NCBI GenBank assembly: GCA_902528515.1
Contig: CABZTD010000004.1
Coordinates: 35,117-99,116, forward strand
DNA length: 64,000 bases
DNA from: K189A clade bacterium
GTDB taxonomy: Bacteria; Pseudomonadota; Gammaproteobacteria; Pseudomonadales; Azotimanducaceae
Direction of reading: 5' to 3'
Positions 1-8,300 of this stretch are shown here, in pieces (position 1 is the first letter of the stretch; every line of letters starts with the position of its first letter). The position numbers were made by a program, and so were the translations under genes. The notes under the pieces were generated by a model. It ran no database searches. It was not told the origin of the DNA and worked only from the letters and a program-made list of their open reading frames with translations.

Positions 1-789
1 TGCACCGGGCACTTCATCAAGCTGGCGCTGCTGAGCCATTTCACGCTGCTTGGCACGAATACGCTGCTTGACCTCTGGCTGACCTTCGACTTCTTTCATC
101 TCGTCCTTGATTTCTTGCTTGGTCATTTTGAGCTTTTTGATGAACTCGTAGCGTTGATACGGCACATCAATCATTGCGATAACAACAAGCGCAACGGTCG
201 CCACCAACGCACCCAACAAAACAGTTTCAACGCTTTCAGCAATGGCTAAATTGATGGGGCTGTTGCCAATATTTAGGATTGAATCGAAATTCAGGTAAAG
301 GAAGCCGCCACCAATAGAGGCAACCAAAGAGAACTTTGCTAAGGCCTTACCGAGCTCTACCAGCGCCTTGAGGCCAAAAATTCGGCTCATACCCTTGATC
401 GGATTCAGCTTGCTGGCTTTTGGAGCGAAAGCTTTGGCAGAAAATACGAAGCCACCCAATGCGGTGGCTGAACCGATCGCAGCAACAATGGCGAGAGCGA
501 AAACGGGAATGACGGTTATGAAGCTGTCCAAAGTGAGGATCGACAAACGATTTGACGCCAAGTTTTCTTCAAAGGCATAGTTGGGTGGGATCGTTAGCGC
601 TTCGGTGAACGTATTGACGAAGCGTGGCCCCATCCAAAAACCGCCCAAATAAAGGCTCGCTATCACCGAGCAGGTAACTGCCGCTATTGTCATATCCTGT
701 GACCGAAGCACCTGGCCATCTTCCTTGGCTTTTTCCAGGCGCCGTGCGGTAGGCTCTTCTGTTTTGTCGTCTTGTGATTCTTCAGCCAT
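1..789 (-). CDS. flhB: Flagellar export apparatus protein FlhB (partial, C-terminus beyond left edge)
   Basis: FlhB is the inner-membrane export-gate protein that switches substrate specificity from rod/hook to filament proteins. Reading the minus strand from the ATG at 789 gives a protein beginning MAEESQDDKTEEPTARRLEKA. This is the classic FlhB/YscU opening, followed by hydrophobic segments and the start of a charged cytoplasmic linker. About 262 residues are in the window. The NPTH autocleavage site and the C-terminal domain lie beyond base 1. The start codon overlaps the TAA of fliR by one base (TAATG), so the two are translationally coupled in the fliPQR-flhB operon. Confidence 0.95.
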   Translation of the reverse strand, partial: MAEESQDDKTEEPTARRLEKAKEDGQVLRSQDMTIAAVTCSVIASLYLGGFWMGPRFVNTFTEALTIPPNYAFEENLASNRLSILTLDSFITVIPVFALAIVAAIGSATALGGFVFSAKAFAPKASKLNPIKGMSRIFGLKALVELGKALAKFSLVASIGGGFLYLNFDSILNIGNSPINLAIAESVETVLLGALVATVALVVIAMIDVPYQRYEFIKKLKMTKQEIKDEMKEVEGQPEVKQRIRAKQREMAQQRQLDEVPGA

Positions 790-1559
790 TACAAGCCCAA
801 CATATTTTCATTGAGAATTTGAAAGGCCTGAAACCAGAGGCCCTCCATCTTGCTGATAATGATTACCATGCTCAGCAACACCATGCCGAATCCAATAGGA
901 ATCAGCGCGGGGAATCCCACGGCAAACACGTTAAGACTGGGAGATGCTCTGGAGATAACCCCCAAACAGCCATTAATCATGAGCAGACCCAGCATGATAG
1001 GCAGGACCATGATGATGGCGCCGATAAATACTTGAGAGGAAAAGGCGATAAAGCCCGATATTGCCTCAGTGCTGAGCAATCCGCTGCCCACGGGAATGGC
1101 GACATAGCTTTGCACCAGGATACTGATCGCGACGAGATGACCTCCTAAACTCAAAAATACCAGCAGTCCGATGATCAAGAGAAATTGCGACAGCGTTGGC
1201 ACATTCCCTAAATTTGGATCCATCATGTTCGCCATGCCTAGACCCATGCTGGAGGACACTGCGTGACCACTGACGACGATAGCTGCGCTAACTATTTGCA
1301 GCGTAAACCCCATTAGGGCGCCAACGGTTACTTCATTAAAAAGACCATATATGGCGGAGACGCTGAACGGATCAACCTGAGGAATATCGACAAAGGGGTA
1401 GATCATCCAGGTCAAAACAAAGCCCGTGACAATGCGCGTGCGCAGGTTAAGAGCTCGCTGGGAAAATATGGGCGCCGTGATCATCAATGCGGTAATCCGC
1501 ACGAATGGCCAGACAAAGGTCTGAAACATCTCGACAATTTCAGCGACAAAAAAAGTCAT
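789..1559 (-). CDS. fliR: Flagellar export apparatus protein FliR
   Basis: FliR is a polytopic inner-membrane protein of the FliP-FliQ-FliR export gate at the base of the flagellum. The protein (about 256 aa from this start) is strongly hydrophobic with roughly six membrane segments. It contains the family-typical stretch VSAAIVVSGHAVSSSMGLGM and a TAPIFSQRALN-like early region. I chose the ATG at 1559, which lies 4 nt after the fliQ stop. An upstream in-frame start at 1601 would overlap fliQ by 38 nt and add 14 atypical residues. The end overlaps the flhB start by one base. Confidence 0.93.
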   Translation of the reverse strand: MTFFVAEIVEMFQTFVWPFVRITALMITAPIFSQRALNLRTRIVTGFVLTWMIYPFVDIPQVDPFSVSAIYGLFNEVTVGALMGFTLQIVSAAIVVSGHAVSSSMGLGMANMMDPNLGNVPTLSQFLLIIGLLVFLSLGGHLVAISILVQSYVAIPVGSGLLSTEAISGFIAFSSQVFIGAIIMVLPIMLGLLMINGCLGVISRASPSLNVFAVGFPALIPIGFGMVLLSMVIIISKMEGLWFQAFQILNENMLGL

Positions 1560-1563
1560 AACA

Positions 1564-1833
1564 CTAAAGGGTGATCGTTCTGACACGTTCGAAAACGTCA
1601 TTGAAATATTCAGCCAGCACGGCGATCTGCCACTCGCCGAAAATGACTAGCGAAAGCACCATAACTGCCAACTTTGGAATAAAGCTCAGGGTCATTTCTT
1701 GTATTGAGGTTGCCGCCTGAATAATGCCCACGAGAAGGCCTGATATGAGCGCTGCGGCCAATATGGGGGCTGCCACTAAGATGGTCACTTTAAGCGAGTC
1801 CAAAGCGATATCCATAACGAGTGATGTATCCAT
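1564..1833 (-). CDS. fliQ: Flagellar export apparatus protein FliQ
   Basis: FliQ is a small two-helix hairpin membrane protein of the export gate. At 89 aa it has the normal family length. Two hydrophobic helices (about residues 14-40 and 50-75) flank the conserved region GIIQAATSIQEMTLSFIPKL, which is diagnostic for FliQ/SpaQ. It lies 8 nt downstream of fliP and 4 nt upstream of fliR, so it is an inner member of the operon. Confidence 0.96.
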   Translation of the reverse strand: MDTSLVMDIALDSLKVTILVAAPILAAALISGLLVGIIQAATSIQEMTLSFIPKLAVMVLSLVIFGEWQIAVLAEYFNDVFERVRTITL

Positions 1834-1841
1834 ATCGCCTC

Positions 1842-2612
1842 CTAAGTCATGTACGTGGCGACAAGCGAGCCGGTAACCAAACCCCAGCCGTCAACCAGCA
1901 CGAATAACAGCAGCTTGAATGGCATAGAAATCATCATGGGCGACAACATCATCATGCCCATGGACATAAGAACGCTCGCCACCACCAAGTCAATGATGAT
2001 AAACGGTATGTAGATCAGGAAACCGATGGTGAACGCGGTCTTAAGTTCCGAGGTGATAAAGGCGGGGACCAAGACCGATAAGGGCAAATCGGCGACGTCG
2101 TCTACCGGGTCGGTTTCAGACATCTCCATGAATAGAACCATGTCTTTTTCACGGGTCTGGCCCAACATGAATTGCTGCAAGGGAATGCGTGCACGATCTA
2201 GACCCTCTTCGAAGGTGATTTCCTCGTTTTGTACCGGCTCCAGCGCATCATCGTAGATGTTCTGCAAAATGGGATTCATGATGAATAGGGTGAGAAACAG
2301 GGCAATTCCGATCAGTACCTGATTGGGTGGCGTTTGCGCCGTTCCCATGGCCTGTCTTAGCAAAGACAGCACGATAATGATGCGAGTGAAGGAGGACATT
2401 AAGATCAATATGGAAGGCAGCAAGCTTAGCAGGGTCATCACAATAATGAGCTGCAGCGAGAGACTATACTCCGTGCCACCTTCGTTTCCTTCCAGCACCT
2501 TCAACGCTGGGATACCCTCAGCAAAAACTGTCTGAGGCAACAGGCAGCAAAGCCCGATCATTACCAAAGCCATCAGCGTCGGTGCGCTAAAATTTTTACA
2601 AATTGCTTTCAT
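1842..2612 (-). CDS. fliP: Flagellar export apparatus protein FliP
   Basis: FliP is the main ring-forming membrane protein of the flagellar export gate. The 256-aa product begins with a cleavable-looking signal peptide ending at VFA-EG (about residue 32), as FliP proteins often do. It has the FliP signatures FTRIIIVLSLLRQAMGTAQTPPNQVL and a C-terminal MMMLSPMMISMPFKLLLFVLVDGW. It is the first gene of a fliP-fliQ-fliR-flhB unit and has its own sigma-54 promoter (2681-2695). Normally fliO lies directly upstream. Here fliO is separated from fliP by an oppositely oriented lytic transglycosylase gene. Confidence 0.96.
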   Translation of the reverse strand: MKAICKNFSAPTLMALVMIGLCCLLPQTVFAEGIPALKVLEGNEGGTEYSLSLQLIIVMTLLSLLPSILILMSSFTRIIIVLSLLRQAMGTAQTPPNQVLIGIALFLTLFIMNPILQNIYDDALEPVQNEEITFEEGLDRARIPLQQFMLGQTREKDMVLFMEMSETDPVDDVADLPLSVLVPAFITSELKTAFTIGFLIYIPFIIIDLVVASVLMSMGMMMLSPMMISMPFKLLLFVLVDGWGLVTGSLVATYMT

Positions 2613-2634
2613 GCGGCCTTTCGTTAAGTCAGAA

Positions 2635-2650
2635 AGGGTTCAATAACCCT
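2635..2650 (-). other. Small perfect hairpin in the fliP leader
   Basis: AGGGTT-N4-AACCCT forms a 6-bp perfect inverted repeat between the predicted fliP transcription start (about 2669) and the ATG at 2612. It has no T-run on the minus strand, so it is not an obvious terminator. A leader structure is possible, but the role is unknown. Confidence 0.35.
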
Positions 2651-2680
2651 AGGATTAATCGTTTCATATCATGTGACGAA

Positions 2681-2695
2681 GCAAGGTACGTGCCA
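2681..2695 (-). promoter_or_regulatory. Sigma-54 (-24/-12) promoter of fliPQR-flhB
   Basis: On the minus strand TGGCACG-N4-TTGC, followed by T, matches the RpoN consensus perfectly, with GG and GC at the required 10-nt spacing. The predicted start of transcription is near 2669, giving a leader of about 57 nt before fliP. Activator-site candidates lie upstream at 2734-2749 and 2787-2800. Confidence 0.88.
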
Positions 2696-2733
2696 ATTTT
2701 TTTTATTATTAAATACAATGGGTTATGCGAGGA

Positions 2734-2800
2734 TGGCGGCTTTTTGCCGCTCCTGCCCCGAATTTGGCCTTTGGCCGGTTGGTTTTGTCGGTTTCTCGAC
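2734..2800 (-). promoter_or_regulatory. Candidate activator sites upstream of the fliP sigma-54 promoter
   Basis: Two elements are visible. The first, at 2734-2749, is TGGCGG-CTTT-TTGCCG on the plus strand, a 16-bp imperfect palindrome with the same form as others in this window. The second, at 2787-2800, is a 14-bp GTC-N8-GAC palindrome with the geometry of the Pseudomonas FleQ box. The sites start 39 and 92 bp upstream of the -24 edge. The same arrangement, within 2 bp, recurs in front of the flrC-like/fliE operon. Assignment to the FlrC/FlbD-like protein and FleQ respectively is inference. Confidence 0.55.
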
Positions 2801-2897
2801 AGCGGTTTTCGGTTGGAGCTTTTTGGAGTCGCTTTTGAGCGCGATTTCACTACCATACAATCATCTGCAAAAAAGTAACCGCAAATGAGGCTCGCCT

Positions 2898-4310
2898 TTG
2901 TACATAAACACTTGGGGTACAAAGACATTGGCAAGGTGCGTAACCGCAGCGACGCGACATGGCGGGTATCGTAGTGCGCGCGTATGCTCGGCTGCCCTAT
3001 TGGTGCTTGTCGCAACAATTAGTATTGCTGCAACTACGGACCCTGTGCCCGGCAATAATCCGCCCAATGAGGTAGGCTCGTCAGCGGAAGGCTCAGATAG
3101 AGAGGAAACGGAGGGGACGGGGCAAAGCGAGGAACCCATAGTGGTCGACCTCGACATACCGCCAGGTCTCGCAGAATTTCTGGATGAGAAGTATCCCGAA
3201 AAATCCCCCGCTCAAAGGACGGCCGAAAACGTCGTTTCTACAGCTAGTCAAGTTGCAAACGATACTGCGCCAAACACCGCGCCAGACTCGCCAGATATCG
3301 AGCCTACAAGGGATGGTGAAGACGCCGAGAAACCGACCTCTGAAACGCCGGAGGTCGATGCAGACAAGGTCGCTGGGGCGTCCCAATTGCCCAACCAAGC
3401 TTCCCAGAGCCTAAACTCGGTGCTGATTCCCCAGCCTTTCCCAGATTCCATCGAGGAGCCAGTTGGCGAGCTTACCTCAGAACCCGATGCAAGCGTCTCC
3501 GCAAACGTGCAATCACCGACTCCAGCGATTTTGCCCGCTTTACCAACATCGGATCCGCCGACGATGGCTACAGAGAAGATCATCGAAGATCCAATGGCGG
3601 TGTTGCCCTTTGCGGATTGCTTCGCTGCTTCTTCGGATAAGTACAAAATAAAAGAAGCGTTGCTCATGGGTATCGCGATTGTTGAAAGCAGCATGGATCC
3701 CGACGCAATCTCGAATTCCAATGCACTAGGTCTGATGCAAATCAAATGGCCAATCACCGCGAATCACCTGGGCGTTACCGATCGACGCGCGTTATTTGAT
3801 CCTTGTACAAATATCGATGCCGGTGCCAGATACCTTCGCGAGCTGCTCGACGACTTGGCCGGGTTTTCGCCAGAACCTCGTCGCAGGCTAGCGCTGGCAA
3901 GCTATCGTTTAGGCCCGAACGGCTTCGATCCAAATATCCCGCTACCCGCTGACGCGCAAGACTATATAGAAAAAGTAACTGCTCAAGAGCGCCTGTTAAG
4001 CGCTCCAACCCAAGAAAGGATTATCACGACAGCAGGACCAGTACTGCCTTGTCTGGTGCAAAATCTACGTGGCTTAGCAATGACTACCCATGACCCGGCC
4101 CAAAGAAGCGTCCAAGTCGGCCAATGGTTAAATGCTAGGGGCGAAGGCTGCAGCGCCTTGGCATTGATTCAAATTCGCAACAATTTACCGGTCTGGCTAG
4201 GAACAGCTTTAACCCCAGAGCGCGCAACCCAAGTCACAGACCTGCTGGAGCAAGTGATCAACACTACGGCCAGCGCGGACACGCGACCATCACAACGTCG
4301 GCCGCAATAG
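2898..4310 (+). CDS. Secreted lytic transglycosylase (SLT domain) lodged between fliO and fliP
   Basis: A 470-aa protein with three parts. The first is an N-terminal hydrophobic signal (about residues 30-46). The second is a long Pro/Glu/Thr-rich low-complexity linker (about 50-240). The third is a lytic-transglycosylase (SLT/GH23) domain at about 245-375. The domain shows catalytic Glu263 in IAIVESSMDPDA, the ALGLMQIK motif and NIDAGARYLRELL. The reaction is cleavage of peptidoglycan with 1,6-anhydro product formation in the periplasm. The start is TTG with GAGG upstream at 2887-2890. The gene runs opposite to the flanking fli genes and converges on fliO (17 nt apart). It may open the wall for the rod, because the FlgJ encoded in this window has no muramidase domain. 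That role is inference; a housekeeping MltC/Slt-like role is the alternative. Confidence 0.85.
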   Translation: MYINTWGTKTLARCVTAATRHGGYRSARVCSAALLVLVATISIAATTDPVPGNNPPNEVGSSAEGSDREETEGTGQSEEPIVVDLDIPPGLAEFLDEKYPEKSPAQRTAENVVSTASQVANDTAPNTAPDSPDIEPTRDGEDAEKPTSETPEVDADKVAGASQLPNQASQSLNSVLIPQPFPDSIEEPVGELTSEPDASVSANVQSPTPAILPALPTSDPPTMATEKIIEDPMAVLPFADCFAASSDKYKIKEALLMGIAIVESSMDPDAISNSNALGLMQIKWPITANHLGVTDRRALFDPCTNIDAGARYLRELLDDLAGFSPEPRRRLALASYRLGPNGFDPNIPLPADAQDYIEKVTAQERLLSAPTQERIITTAGPVLPCLVQNLRGLAMTTHDPAQRSVQVGQWLNARGEGCSALALIQIRNNLPVWLGTALTPERATQVTDLLEQVINTTASADTRPSQRRPQ

Positions 4311-4327
4311 CCTTCTTTGGTAGATAA

Positions 4328-4702
4328 TTAGTTTTTTTTGGGCTGCATGAGCCGCCGAAGTTGGCCGGCAAAAGAGTCTTGGGAAGCTTTTAGGTCAGCA
4401 TCGACTGATGGGTTCGCGGTGATCTTTTCTTGATCAGAGTGGGTGATCTTATCTATCTCTTGACTGTCGAGCAGAGTAATTTGCTGCGCGGCTACTCCCA
4501 AAAGTAGGCGTCTTCCCTCATACTCAATTACTTCCAGACGATGCTTAGGGCCGAGTCGAAGGGAATTCAAGACACGCAGATTACTACCCTGCAGCGCACC
4601 TATGCCGACGCCGCGCGTGCGCACAAACCAAAGCGTAGCGAGCAGCAATCCCAACACGAAGATGAAGCTGAGAACCGCCGACAGCAACGGGGAGATCTCC
4701 AT
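4328..4702 (-). CDS. fliO: Flagellar biosynthesis protein FliO
   Basis: FliO is a small bitopic membrane protein that helps assemble the FliP ring. The 124-aa product has one N-terminal membrane helix (about residues 8-28) followed by the FliO cytoplasmic signature LRVLNSLRLGPKHRLEVIEY and RRLLLGVAAQQITLL. It lies 3 nt after fliN and is the last gene of the fliKLMNO unit. Its usual partner fliP has been split off into a separate transcription unit. Confidence 0.9.
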   Translation of the reverse strand: MEISPLLSAVLSFIFVLGLLLATLWFVRTRGVGIGALQGSNLRVLNSLRLGPKHRLEVIEYEGRRLLLGVAAQQITLLDSQEIDKITHSDQEKITANPSVDADLKASQDSFAGQLRRLMQPKKN

Positions 4703-4705
4703 TGA

Positions 4706-5053
4706 TTAAGCTGGCTTCACTCGCTCGAGAGGCGCAACGATGTCAACGACGCTGACTCCGAGCTTATCACCCACCGCCACTATCTCGCCCTTGGCGATCA
4801 CCTGATCGTTGATCTTGATCATCATGGGTTCACCCACGCCTCTATCCAGCTCCAACACGCTGCCCTGAGATAAACGCATAAGATCTCTAAGCTTAAGAGT
4901 CGTGCTGCCCACCTCTACCGAAAGCGTAATTGGAATGGCGCGGATCACGTCTTGATTTATGTTGCTTTCGCCTGACTGGTCGCCAGCTTTTTCAGTGGCT
5001 TGTTCTGGCTGCTGTTCAGCGTCTTGCTCGTTATCTTCCGTTTCGCTCATCAC
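4706..5053 (-). CDS. fliN: Flagellar motor switch protein FliN
   Basis: FliN is the C-ring protein of the rotor/switch and also a docking site for export cargo. The 115-aa product has a disordered acidic/Gln-rich N-terminus (about 1-38) and then a SpoA-type domain with IPITLSVEVGSTTLKLRDL, SVLELDRGVGEPMMIKIND and IAKGEIVAVGDKLGVSV. The start overlaps the fliM stop by 4 nt. A second Met directly follows the first, so the start could be one codon later. Confidence 0.96.
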   Translation of the reverse strand: MMSETEDNEQDAEQQPEQATEKAGDQSGESNINQDVIRAIPITLSVEVGSTTLKLRDLMRLSQGSVLELDRGVGEPMMIKINDQVIAKGEIVAVGDKLGVSVVDIVAPLERVKPA

Positions 5054-6045
5054 TCTTCCTCTGACATTACGCTTTCAACGATTTGCACCGCGATTTGGTT
5101 TCCCCGACTGCCGACCTCAACGTTGAAGATTGGAAAACCGTTAACTGAAAACTCGGCGTGTTCTGGCGGACGTATGGGAAGCCAGTCTCCCTTTTTCAAA
5201 TTCGATAGCTCATCTATCGATATTGAGATTTCTACCGCCTTGACAACACCCTGTACAGGTACATCTTCCACGCTGTCAGAAAGTCTGGCGCTCCAGCGCG
5301 CATCCGATTCAGCATCGCTGCCGCTGGTCGTAATTCGCGTGCTCAAAACTTCTCGCACCTGTTTTAAGTTGGCATAGGGATAAACTACGTCTACGAAACC
5401 AAGATCTTCACCATCTCCCTGGGTTTCAAACCGGTTCATGATCACCATCTCATCATCGGCGGCAATGTTGGCAAACACCGCGCTGATCTCAGATGACGAA
5501 AGAGAACATTCCACTTGCATAAAAGGCGCCCAAGCCTCTGACAGAGACTGATAAATGACGCCGCGAATCTTGTTGATTACGGCGCTTTCCGTCGGCGTAA
5601 AAATACGACCTGCGGGCACCAAAGTTAGAGACTTAGGTGAACCACCGAACCAATTATCGAGACAGCTGAACACCACTTGCGAATGAATCACGACCAGACA
5701 CTCCCCGCGCAGCGGATCGATTTTGGTGACGTTAACAGCCAAGGGTGGAGAAGTACCCGAAACATAGTCCGCGTAGCGGACAATCTCAGTGCGAGCCGGT
5801 TGGAGTCGAGCGTTATAGCGCAACTCCTCCAGCAATCCAATTCGCATAAAGCGGTGCAGCCTGTCATTAATCTGCTCAATGGCAGTCACATTGACACCAA
5901 CACTGGTGTCTTGGCGGGTTAAGTCGTGGTTGCTAAATGCGACCCCAACGTTATAGCCCTCGCCGCCTAGGTCGCCCGCGGCCACCATTTGCTCGATGGC
6001 GGCGAGCTCTTCCTCGGTCAGCAGGTTGTCGTTTTCTTCGGCCAT
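5050..6045 (-). CDS. fliM: Flagellar motor switch protein FliM
   Basis: FliM is the middle protein of the C-ring and binds CheY-P. The 331-aa length is normal. The N-terminus MAEENDNLLTEEELAAI carries the acidic CheY-binding-like stretch. The central CheC-like domain includes YADYVSGTSPPLAVNVTKID and CLDNWFGG, and a C-terminal SpoA domain follows. It lies 48 nt after fliL and overlaps fliN by 4 nt. Confidence 0.96.
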   Translation of the reverse strand: MAEENDNLLTEEELAAIEQMVAAGDLGGEGYNVGVAFSNHDLTRQDTSVGVNVTAIEQINDRLHRFMRIGLLEELRYNARLQPARTEIVRYADYVSGTSPPLAVNVTKIDPLRGECLVVIHSQVVFSCLDNWFGGSPKSLTLVPAGRIFTPTESAVINKIRGVIYQSLSEAWAPFMQVECSLSSSEISAVFANIAADDEMVIMNRFETQGDGEDLGFVDVVYPYANLKQVREVLSTRITTSGSDAESDARWSARLSDSVEDVPVQGVVKAVEISISIDELSNLKKGDWLPIRPPEHAEFSVNGFPIFNVEVGSRGNQIAVQIVESVMSEEE

Positions 6046-6093
6046 ATTGCAATTTTCTATATTAGCCAGTTCCCGTCCCGAAGACGCCCTATG

Positions 6094-6663
6094 CTACTGA
6101 ACTACGAAACCGATGAAATATACCGATTCGATTGCCGCAAAATTATAATTTTCGAATCGCTCGAGGGTCTCGTTCATGATCAGAGCTAGCTCCTCCTGCA
6201 AGTCACGGCGGAAATTCTCTTCTCGCAGCTCCGCCTCGCTGACAAGTCGCAATCGATCTAGCACGGCGGAACGGATGGCAAATTCATGCTCGTCGACCTT
6301 TTCGGTGACTTTTTCGCCATAGTAAGTCATCACTGCAAGGGTAACCTGCATCACCTTGCGAGAGCCGACGATATTCGCAACAAAGGGCTGCGGGAAGTCT
6401 TTGTAAGTAGGCTTGAATTTTTCTTCCTCAACCACGTCCTTCGACACTGTCTCGGGCATTTGCATCGCATCAGTGCCTTCAATCTCTGCTTCAAGTTCGG
6501 CAATTGCCTCCTCTGCCGCATCGGCCTCTTTCTCATCGAAAAAACCCGTAAAAAACAGCGCGCCAAGAGCGGAGCCAACCGCCACTAGCAGAACGATGAG
6601 AATGATCAAGATGATCTTGATCAATCCGCCCTTCGAGGGCGCGTCTTCTTCTACTTCAGCCAT
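6094..6663 (-). CDS. fliL: Flagellar basal body-associated protein FliL
   Basis: FliL is a single-pass inner-membrane protein that forms a ring around the stator and supports motor torque. The 189-aa product has a membrane helix at about residues 14-39, an acidic periplasmic linker rich in Glu/Ala, and a FliL domain with MQVTLAVMTYYGEK, the RSAVLDRLRLVSE region and a C-terminus ending VYFIGFVVQ. It sits between fliK and fliM as usual. Confidence 0.95.
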   Translation of the reverse strand: MAEVEEDAPSKGGLIKIILIILIVLLVAVGSALGALFFTGFFDEKEADAAEEAIAELEAEIEGTDAMQMPETVSKDVVEEEKFKPTYKDFPQPFVANIVGSRKVMQVTLAVMTYYGEKVTEKVDEHEFAIRSAVLDRLRLVSEAELREENFRRDLQEELALIMNETLERFENYNFAAIESVYFIGFVVQ

Positions 6664-6691
6664 TGTTAACTCCTGTTAGACGTTGCAAAGT

Positions 6692-8182
6692 TTAAACAAA
6701 AACATTCAAGCCATCCCGAAGAATGTTGCCGTTTGCCAGTTCCTGTTCTGACGGAATCAGCTCTTCAGCCAAAAGGTCCATAGAGAGCTCTAATTCCTGA
6801 GAATCTTCTCGTTTCGCTCGACCGTCATTACGGTCGCTAAGTTCGATATTCACTCCAGCGCCCTCGCCCACCAACGCTTCAAGTGATTGGCGCAGGCGCG
6901 GCATGGAATCACCCAAGAGTTGACGGACATTAGCATCATTTGCGGCAATTTGGCCTTCGATACCGCGATCACCAACCTGTAGCTCGATTCCCACAGGACC
7001 AAGGGCTGAGGGGTTGAGGTTTAACTTCACCGTCCAATTACCCTCCTTTACCGCCAGGGCCAGTTTTTGCGCTAGAACTTCGCCAAAGCGCTGGACCCAA
7101 ACCTGATAAGGCTGCAGGCGCGATTGCATTTGCGCTGGGTCCGAAGACAGCAAGGCATCGACCAAGCTTACCGGCACATTGGCTAAAGGGGTCTGTATCA
7201 ATGTACTGCTCGCATTTTGCACAGGTTGCGCGCTAAGGTTTCCGTGGGCCTGGGACTGAAGATTGGACGAACTTTGTTCCGAGAATTGCTCCGTGCCGGC
7301 GATTGCGCGGTCAGTAAGGCCTTCAACTTGGCCAGAGAGCATGGTCGATAGTGTTGATTTCGCTCGCGCGAGATCTGGGTTCGTGCGCTCGTTAGCCTGC
7401 TTCATTTGCTGTAACAGTTCTGCCTGCTGTGTCTGGCCTATCTGCGCAAAAGCCTCAGAGCTTTTGGTCATCATCTCATCCGATTCAGGTTTTAAATTTG
7501 CTGCCTTGGCATCCATATTAGCGAGCATATCGCCAGACATATTCGCCTGCTGCATGAATCGCTGACGAGCATCCAATGCAATGTGTTGCGCTGTCGCGTC
7601 GGCCAACGCGGACGCTTGAATGCCTGCATGGACTGGAACTACGGATAATTCACTTGGTGTGACTTTTTCGCCGATGTTGACCTGTCCATGCAGCAGGCTA
7701 TCTGTCGGGGGTATCGGCGAACTAGTCGCCGTTGGTAATGCGTCTAAAGGCTTTAGGTTAGGTATTAACCCACCTTGAGCCCGCGCAAACTCGCTCAAAC
7801 TTTCCTCGCTCACCTTTGGGTTGGCCGTGGTTAAGATCACCCTACCAACCTGCAAGGCACGAGAGTGAATAGACAATTCGGGCAACGGATTGCCGTTTGT
7901 CGCAGCGTCTGGCAAATCAACCGGCGCTTGAGAGTCCTCCTCCAATTGGCTCGGCGAGGTATCGGCATCAACCCCCGGCTCTGTCGTTGGCACGATAGCA
8001 GCCCCAGCAGCTGGCTGCTCCGTCGTCTTCGCGCTTTGCGCCCTAGCCTTCTCTTTGATTAAAATTCTCTTAAAATCAGCATCTTGTGAGACATCTTGGC
8101 CCGGGTCAGCAGGCGCTTCGGCTCCAGCGTCTGCGGCTTTCGGCGAGGCGTTTACAATAAATGACAGAAAATTTTCAGACAT
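6692..8182 (-). CDS. fliK: Hook-length control protein FliK (first copy)
   Basis: FliK is a secreted molecular ruler that sets hook length and triggers the FlhB specificity switch. The 496-aa product has a long Ala/Gln/Pro-rich disordered N-terminal part and a compact C-terminal Flg_hook domain (about residues 365-455). Key segments are VKLNLNPSALGPVGIELQV and VRQLLGDSMPRLRQSLEA. It is the first gene behind the sigma-54 promoter at 8221-8235. A second FliK-like gene occurs at 59516-61462. Confidence 0.92.
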   Translation of the reverse strand: MSENFLSFIVNASPKAADAGAEAPADPGQDVSQDADFKRILIKEKARAQSAKTTEQPAAGAAIVPTTEPGVDADTSPSQLEEDSQAPVDLPDAATNGNPLPELSIHSRALQVGRVILTTANPKVSEESLSEFARAQGGLIPNLKPLDALPTATSSPIPPTDSLLHGQVNIGEKVTPSELSVVPVHAGIQASALADATAQHIALDARQRFMQQANMSGDMLANMDAKAANLKPESDEMMTKSSEAFAQIGQTQQAELLQQMKQANERTNPDLARAKSTLSTMLSGQVEGLTDRAIAGTEQFSEQSSSNLQSQAHGNLSAQPVQNASSTLIQTPLANVPVSLVDALLSSDPAQMQSRLQPYQVWVQRFGEVLAQKLALAVKEGNWTVKLNLNPSALGPVGIELQVGDRGIEGQIAANDANVRQLLGDSMPRLRQSLEALVGEGAGVNIELSDRNDGRAKREDSQELELSMDLLAEELIPSEQELANGNILRDGLNVFV

Positions 8183-8220
8183 TGTACTGGCTGCTGGGTT
8201 ACAAACTTACGTGAAGATGA

Positions 8221-8235
8221 GCAATTACCGTGCCA
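8221..8235 (-). promoter_or_regulatory. Sigma-54 promoter of the fliK-L-M-N-O operon
   Basis: On the minus strand TGGCACG-N4-TTGC has exact RpoN spacing. It lies in the 118-bp gap between fliJ and fliK and points toward fliK (ATG at 8182), predicting a leader of about 27 nt. No 16-bp CGGCAA palindrome is evident immediately upstream, unlike the fliP and flrC-like promoters. Confidence 0.85.
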
Positions 8236-8300
8236 GCGTCGTGTAATGTGATGTGATCCCACCCTCGTTCACTGCAAGCAGGCATGGGATTCGAGCAATT

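Noticed and set aside
2734..2749. TGGCGGCTTTTTGCC as a sigma-54 promoter on the plus strand
   Set aside because: GG and GC are 9 nt apart, one short of the strict 10-nt spacing, and no gene start fits; it is better read as a regulator palindrome.
2629..3018. 129-codon minus-strand frame overlapping the fliP promoter
   Set aside because: It runs through a perfect sigma-54 promoter and the start of the transglycosylase gene, has no ribosome site and no recognisable family.
3248..3757. 169-codon frame antisense to the transglycosylase
   Set aside because: Ser/Gly-rich antisense shadow of the low-complexity linker; no start signal or domain.
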